Shown here piece after piece: positions 21,631 through 24,193 of a stretch of 24,193 nt of DNA; the first letter of the stretch is position 1; each line of letters begins with the position of its first letter. The DNA is from Sandaracinobacteroides sp041909755 (lineage in GTDB: Bacteria > Pseudomonadota > Alphaproteobacteria > Sphingomonadales > Sphingomonadaceae). The stretch is from the NCBI RefSeq assembly GCF_041909755.1, contig NZ_JAYRCW010000036.1:1-24193 (forward strand), given 5' to 3'. The position numbers and the translations under genes were made by a program. Below the pieces are notes generated by a model. That model made no database searches. It saw nothing but the letters and a program-made list of their open reading frames with translations, and had not been told where the DNA came from.

Positions 21631-23288
21631 CGCAGTTTTCTGACAAACACTCTCCGGCCGTCCAGCCAGGTTTCCTCGACTGATACCTGCGGCAGTTCGG
21701 CCGGCGCGATGGTGAAGGGGTCGCGGTCCAGCAGCAGGAAATCCGCGTGCGCGCCTTCCTGCAGCACCCCCACCTTCCCGTCTGCGCCGCCCGCCCATGC
21801 GGCGTCCGTGGTAAAGCCCGCGAAGGCCTGCTGCATCGTCAACGCCTCCTGCGGCCGCCAGCCGCCGGGCGGCTGGTCCTGCCGGTCCTGCCGCGTCACC
21901 GCTGAGTGCAGCCCATAGAAGGGATTGGCCGGCTCGACGGGGAAATCGGACCCCAGCGCCAGCTTCACGCCCGCCTTCAGCAGGCTCACCCAGGCATAGG
22001 CGCCTTCCAGCCGCGCCTCGCCCAGCCGGTCGCCCGCCATCGCCTTGTCGGATGTTGCGTGCGTGGGCTGCACCGATGCGATGATCTTCATCTCCGCAAA
22101 GCGCGGGATGTCGGCCAGGTCGATCACCTGCGCATGTTCGATGCGGTTGCGGAACTTGTCGCCATAGGCCGGGCGGATTTCCGCAAAGGCATCCAGCGCC
22201 TGCCGGTTGGCGGCGTCACCGATCGCATGGGCGGCCACCTGATAGCCGAGGTAGTTGGAGCGGCTGAACAGGTTCTTGATCTTGGCGTCGTCCAGGAACT
22301 GCAATCCGCGCGTGCCGGCCTCGTCGGAATAGGGCTTCAGCAGGAACGCCCCCCGGCTGCCCAGCGCCCCGTCGGTATAAAGCTTGATGCCCTGCAGCTT
22401 CAGGCGCCCGCCATAAAGCCAGGGCGTCGGCCGCAGCGGGCTGATCGCCTCCATCGCGGGCATCCCGCCGGCATAGGCGGTGATCCTCAGCGTCAGCCGC
22501 CCTTCGTCGCCGAAGGTGCGGAACAGCGCCCAGTCCTCGGCGCTCGTCCCCATGTCATGGACACCCGTCAGCCCTAACGAGGCGAGATGTTCCAGCGCCG
22601 TCTCCAGCGCCTTCTCCCGCTCCCCGGCGGATGGCGGCGGCGCGACCTTGTCCACCAGATCCATCGCGGCGTCGATCAGCACGCCCGTGGGGTTCCCCGC
22701 CGCGTCGCGCAGGATGCGCCCACCGGCCGGATCCTTCGTCGCCCGCGTGATCCCGGCCGCCTTCAGGGCCGCGCTGTTCGCCCATCCCGCATGGCCGTCC
22801 ACGCGCGACAGCCACACCGGACGCGCCGAATAGGCGGCGTCCAGCTCGGCCGCAGTTGGCATCCGGCCAAGCCCCCAGCTCACCTGGTTCCAGCCCCCGC
22901 CGCGAATCCACCCGGCAGAGGTGTCGCGCGCCGCATAGGCGGCGATCTTCGCCTGCGCGTCCGCCAGCCCCGCCGCCCCGGAAAGGTCCAGGCTGCGCAG
23001 CCCCAGCGCCAGCGACATCACATGCCCATGGGCATCGATCAGCCCCGGGATCAGCGTGCGCCCGCGCGCATCCAGCTTGAAGTCGCCGGCCACCAGTTTC
23101 GGCTCCGCCGCGCCCTTTGGCAGGATCGCCAGCACCTTGCCGTCATCGCCCACGAACAGCGTGGAAAACCGCCGGAGGTTTCCGGCATTATCAAGCGTAT
23201 ATCCGTTGGCATTCACAACCAGTGTCTTGGCGGCGTCAGCCGGAACGGCCAGCAGCAGGGCCGTCGCGGCCAGCAGGCAACGCATCAT
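21627..23288 (-). CDS. Exported amidohydrolase, YtcJ-like
   Basis: A 553-residue amidohydrolase of the YtcJ-like/amidohydrolase 3 family with a Sec signal peptide (MMRCLLAATALLLAVPADAA, residues 1-20), so it probably acts in the periplasm. Metal-binding features are H87 and H89 in GLIDAHGHV, the lysine in GIKLYTDGALGSRG, histidines in AAHAIGD and RIEHAQV, and the aspartate in LALGSDFPVEP. The cysteine at residue 4 lies too early and without a lipobox to indicate a lipoprotein. The start at 23288 overlaps the stop of the upstream dehydrogenase gene (ATGA). The frame stays open far upstream, but that is antisense to the dehydrogenase reading and lacks similarity. Substrate unknown; family members hydrolyse cyclic amides and related compounds. 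Confidence 0.88.
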   Translation of the reverse strand: MMRCLLAATALLLAVPADAAKTLVVNANGYTLDNAGNLRRFSTLFVGDDGKVLAILPKGAAEPKLVAGDFKLDARGRTLIPGLIDAHGHVMSLALGLRSLDLSGAAGLADAQAKIAAYAARDTSAGWIRGGGWNQVSWGLGRMPTAAELDAAYSARPVWLSRVDGHAGWANSAALKAAGITRATKDPAGGRILRDAAGNPTGVLIDAAMDLVDKVAPPPSAGEREKALETALEHLASLGLTGVHDMGTSAEDWALFRTFGDEGRLTLRITAYAGGMPAMEAISPLRPTPWLYGGRLKLQGIKLYTDGALGSRGAFLLKPYSDEAGTRGLQFLDDAKIKNLFSRSNYLGYQVAAHAIGDAANRQALDAFAEIRPAYGDKFRNRIEHAQVIDLADIPRFAEMKIIASVQPTHATSDKAMAGDRLGEARLEGAYAWVSLLKAGVKLALGSDFPVEPANPFYGLHSAVTRQDRQDQPPGGWRPQEALTMQQAFAGFTTDAAWAGGADGKVGVLQEGAHADFLLLDRDPFTIAPAELPQVSVEETWLDGRRVFVRKLR

Positions 23289-24142
23289 GTCAGCCTCCGG
23301 ATCAGCGAGCTGGTGTCGTCGCGGTTGCCGCCCAGCTTCTGCACATCGCCATAGAATTGATCGACAAGCGCGGCCACCGGCAGGCTCGCGCCGTTGCGCC
23401 GCGCCTCGTCCAGCACCAGCCCCAGATCCTTGCGCATCAGATCCACCGCAAAGCCGAAATCGAAGCGGCCTTCCACCATCGTGCGCGCACGGTTGTCCAT
23501 CTGCCAGCTCTGCGCCGCGCCCTGCCCGATCGCATCCAGCAGTGCATCCGTATCCAGCCCCGCCTTCATGGCGAAATGCAGCGATTCCGCCAGCCCCTGC
23601 ACGACCCCGGCGATCGCGATCTGGTTCGACATCTTTGCCAGCTGCCCATGGCCCGAAGGGCCGATCCGCACCACCCGCCGTCCATAGCAGCCAAGGATCG
23701 GCCGCGCGGCCTCCACGGCCTCTTCCGCGCCGCCGCACATGATCGCCAGCTGCCCGGCCTCCGCGCCAGCCTGCCCGCCGGAAACCGGCGCGTCGATGCA
23801 GCTGAGGCGCGGGTTGCGCCCGGCGAGATCCCGGGCAAGCGCGGCAGAAGCCGTGCTGTGATCGATGAACAAGGCCCCGTCGGGCAGCGTTGCAAAGCCG
23901 CCTCCCTCCCCTTCGGTCACCTGCCGCACATCCGCGTCGTTGCCCACGCAGGTGATCAGCGCGTCGGCGCCGTCTGCTGCCTCCGCCACGCTGGCGGCAG
24001 GGGTGCCGCCATAGGCGGCGGCAAAGCGCGCGGCCTTGTCCGCCGTGCGGTTGTAAAGCCTGAGCCGGTGACCGGCGGCGACCAGATGGCGGGCCATGGG
24101 CCAGCCCATCACTCCCAGCCCCACGAATGCGATATCTGCCAT
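23285..24142 (-). CDS. 3-hydroxyisobutyrate dehydrogenase family (beta-hydroxyacid dehydrogenase)
   Basis: A 285-residue NAD(P)-dependent beta-hydroxyacid dehydrogenase. The nucleotide motif VGLGVMGWPMA is near residues 7-17. The substrate signature DAPVSGGQAGAEAGQLAIM starts at residue 117. The catalytic lysine is K170 in GQLAKMSNQ, and the C-terminal MRKDLGLVLDEA is conserved. Candidate substrates are 3-hydroxyisobutyrate (valine catabolism), tartronate semialdehyde or related acids; the exact one cannot be chosen from sequence. The ATG at 24142 gives the standard length. It is coupled to the exported amidohydrolase downstream by ATGA. The 51 bases to its right hold no recognisable gene and probably include its promoter. 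Confidence 0.9.
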   Translation of the reverse strand: MADIAFVGLGVMGWPMARHLVAAGHRLRLYNRTADKAARFAAAYGGTPAASVAEAADGADALITCVGNDADVRQVTEGEGGGFATLPDGALFIDHSTASAALARDLAGRNPRLSCIDAPVSGGQAGAEAGQLAIMCGGAEEAVEAARPILGCYGRRVVRIGPSGHGQLAKMSNQIAIAGVVQGLAESLHFAMKAGLDTDALLDAIGQGAAQSWQMDNRARTMVEGRFDFGFAVDLMRKDLGLVLDEARRNGASLPVAALVDQFYGDVQKLGGNRDDTSSLIRRLT

Positions 24143-24193
24143 GGCCCCCGATTAGAGCGGCCGGGGCCGGGCCGGAAGGGCGATTCTTCGCGG

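Noticed and set aside
1..24193. CRISPR arrays, tRNA or rRNA genes, insertion sequences, prophage or defence genes
   Set aside because: I looked for repeat-spacer patterns, cloverleaf-like 3' TTCGANTC segments, terminal inverted repeats with transposase frames and known defence motifs, and saw none.

Overview
The window looks like an ordinary, densely packed chromosomal segment from a high-GC alphaproteobacterium, most likely a sphingomonad (Sphingomonadales). The clues are the IspD-IspF fusion followed by a stand-alone CinA C-terminal domain, the lipA-ratA pair, the pgsA-moaD-moaE run, an EpsC-type serine acetyltransferase followed by a DUF2794 protein, and strong G/C bias at third codon positions. 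Genus-level assignment is inference. I see no tRNA, rRNA, CRISPR, phage, transposase or recognisable defence genes. Apart from the edge-truncated ispDF, every gene I call has an intact frame.

Layout, left to right. 1-1142: the 3' end of ispDF (isoprenoid MEP pathway), translationally coupled to a CinA/PncC-type amidohydrolase. 1103-2480: lipA and an overlapping ratA/Coq10-like START-domain gene on the minus strand. 2564-3247: a nitroreductase. 3300-4542: pgsA-moaD-moaE (phospholipid synthesis and molybdopterin), each joined by ATGA overlaps. 4547-5521: a quinone-oxidoreductase-like MDR protein. 5578-6600: panE (pantothenate). 6567-7499: oxyR with both redox cysteines. 7603-8505: an exported cyclophilin-like peptidyl-prolyl isomerase. 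8493-10065: two tandem TSUP (TauE/SafE) membrane permeases of identical length, divergent from cysE and DUF2794 (10193-11196). 11248-12204: a nitronate monooxygenase-family flavoprotein.

12353-18093 is a coherent minus-strand fatty-acid beta-oxidation operon. In transcription order it holds a MerR-family regulator, a 600-residue acyl-CoA dehydrogenase, a thiolase and a FadJ-type hydratase/3-hydroxyacyl-CoA dehydrogenase, and it ends in a good intrinsic terminator. The 231-bp gap upstream of the regulator (18094-18324) is the largest gene-free stretch and the most structured non-coding DNA in the window. It has a LiuR-like dyad over a candidate -35 box, two interleaved perfect inverted repeats, and a perfect 15-bp palindrome.

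18325-19304: hisI and a coupled HTATIP2-like NAD(P)-binding protein (minus). 19409-21630: purF and a coupled SDR (plus). 21627-24142: a 3-hydroxyisobutyrate-dehydrogenase-family gene coupled to an exported YtcJ-like amidohydrolase (minus).

I did not find a convincing previously undescribed multi-gene system. The observations most worth a second look are the intergenic DNA around 18100-18315, the tandem TSUP pair opposite cysE, the convergent gene overlaps, and an AT-rich rare-codon patch over the catalytic lysine of panE.
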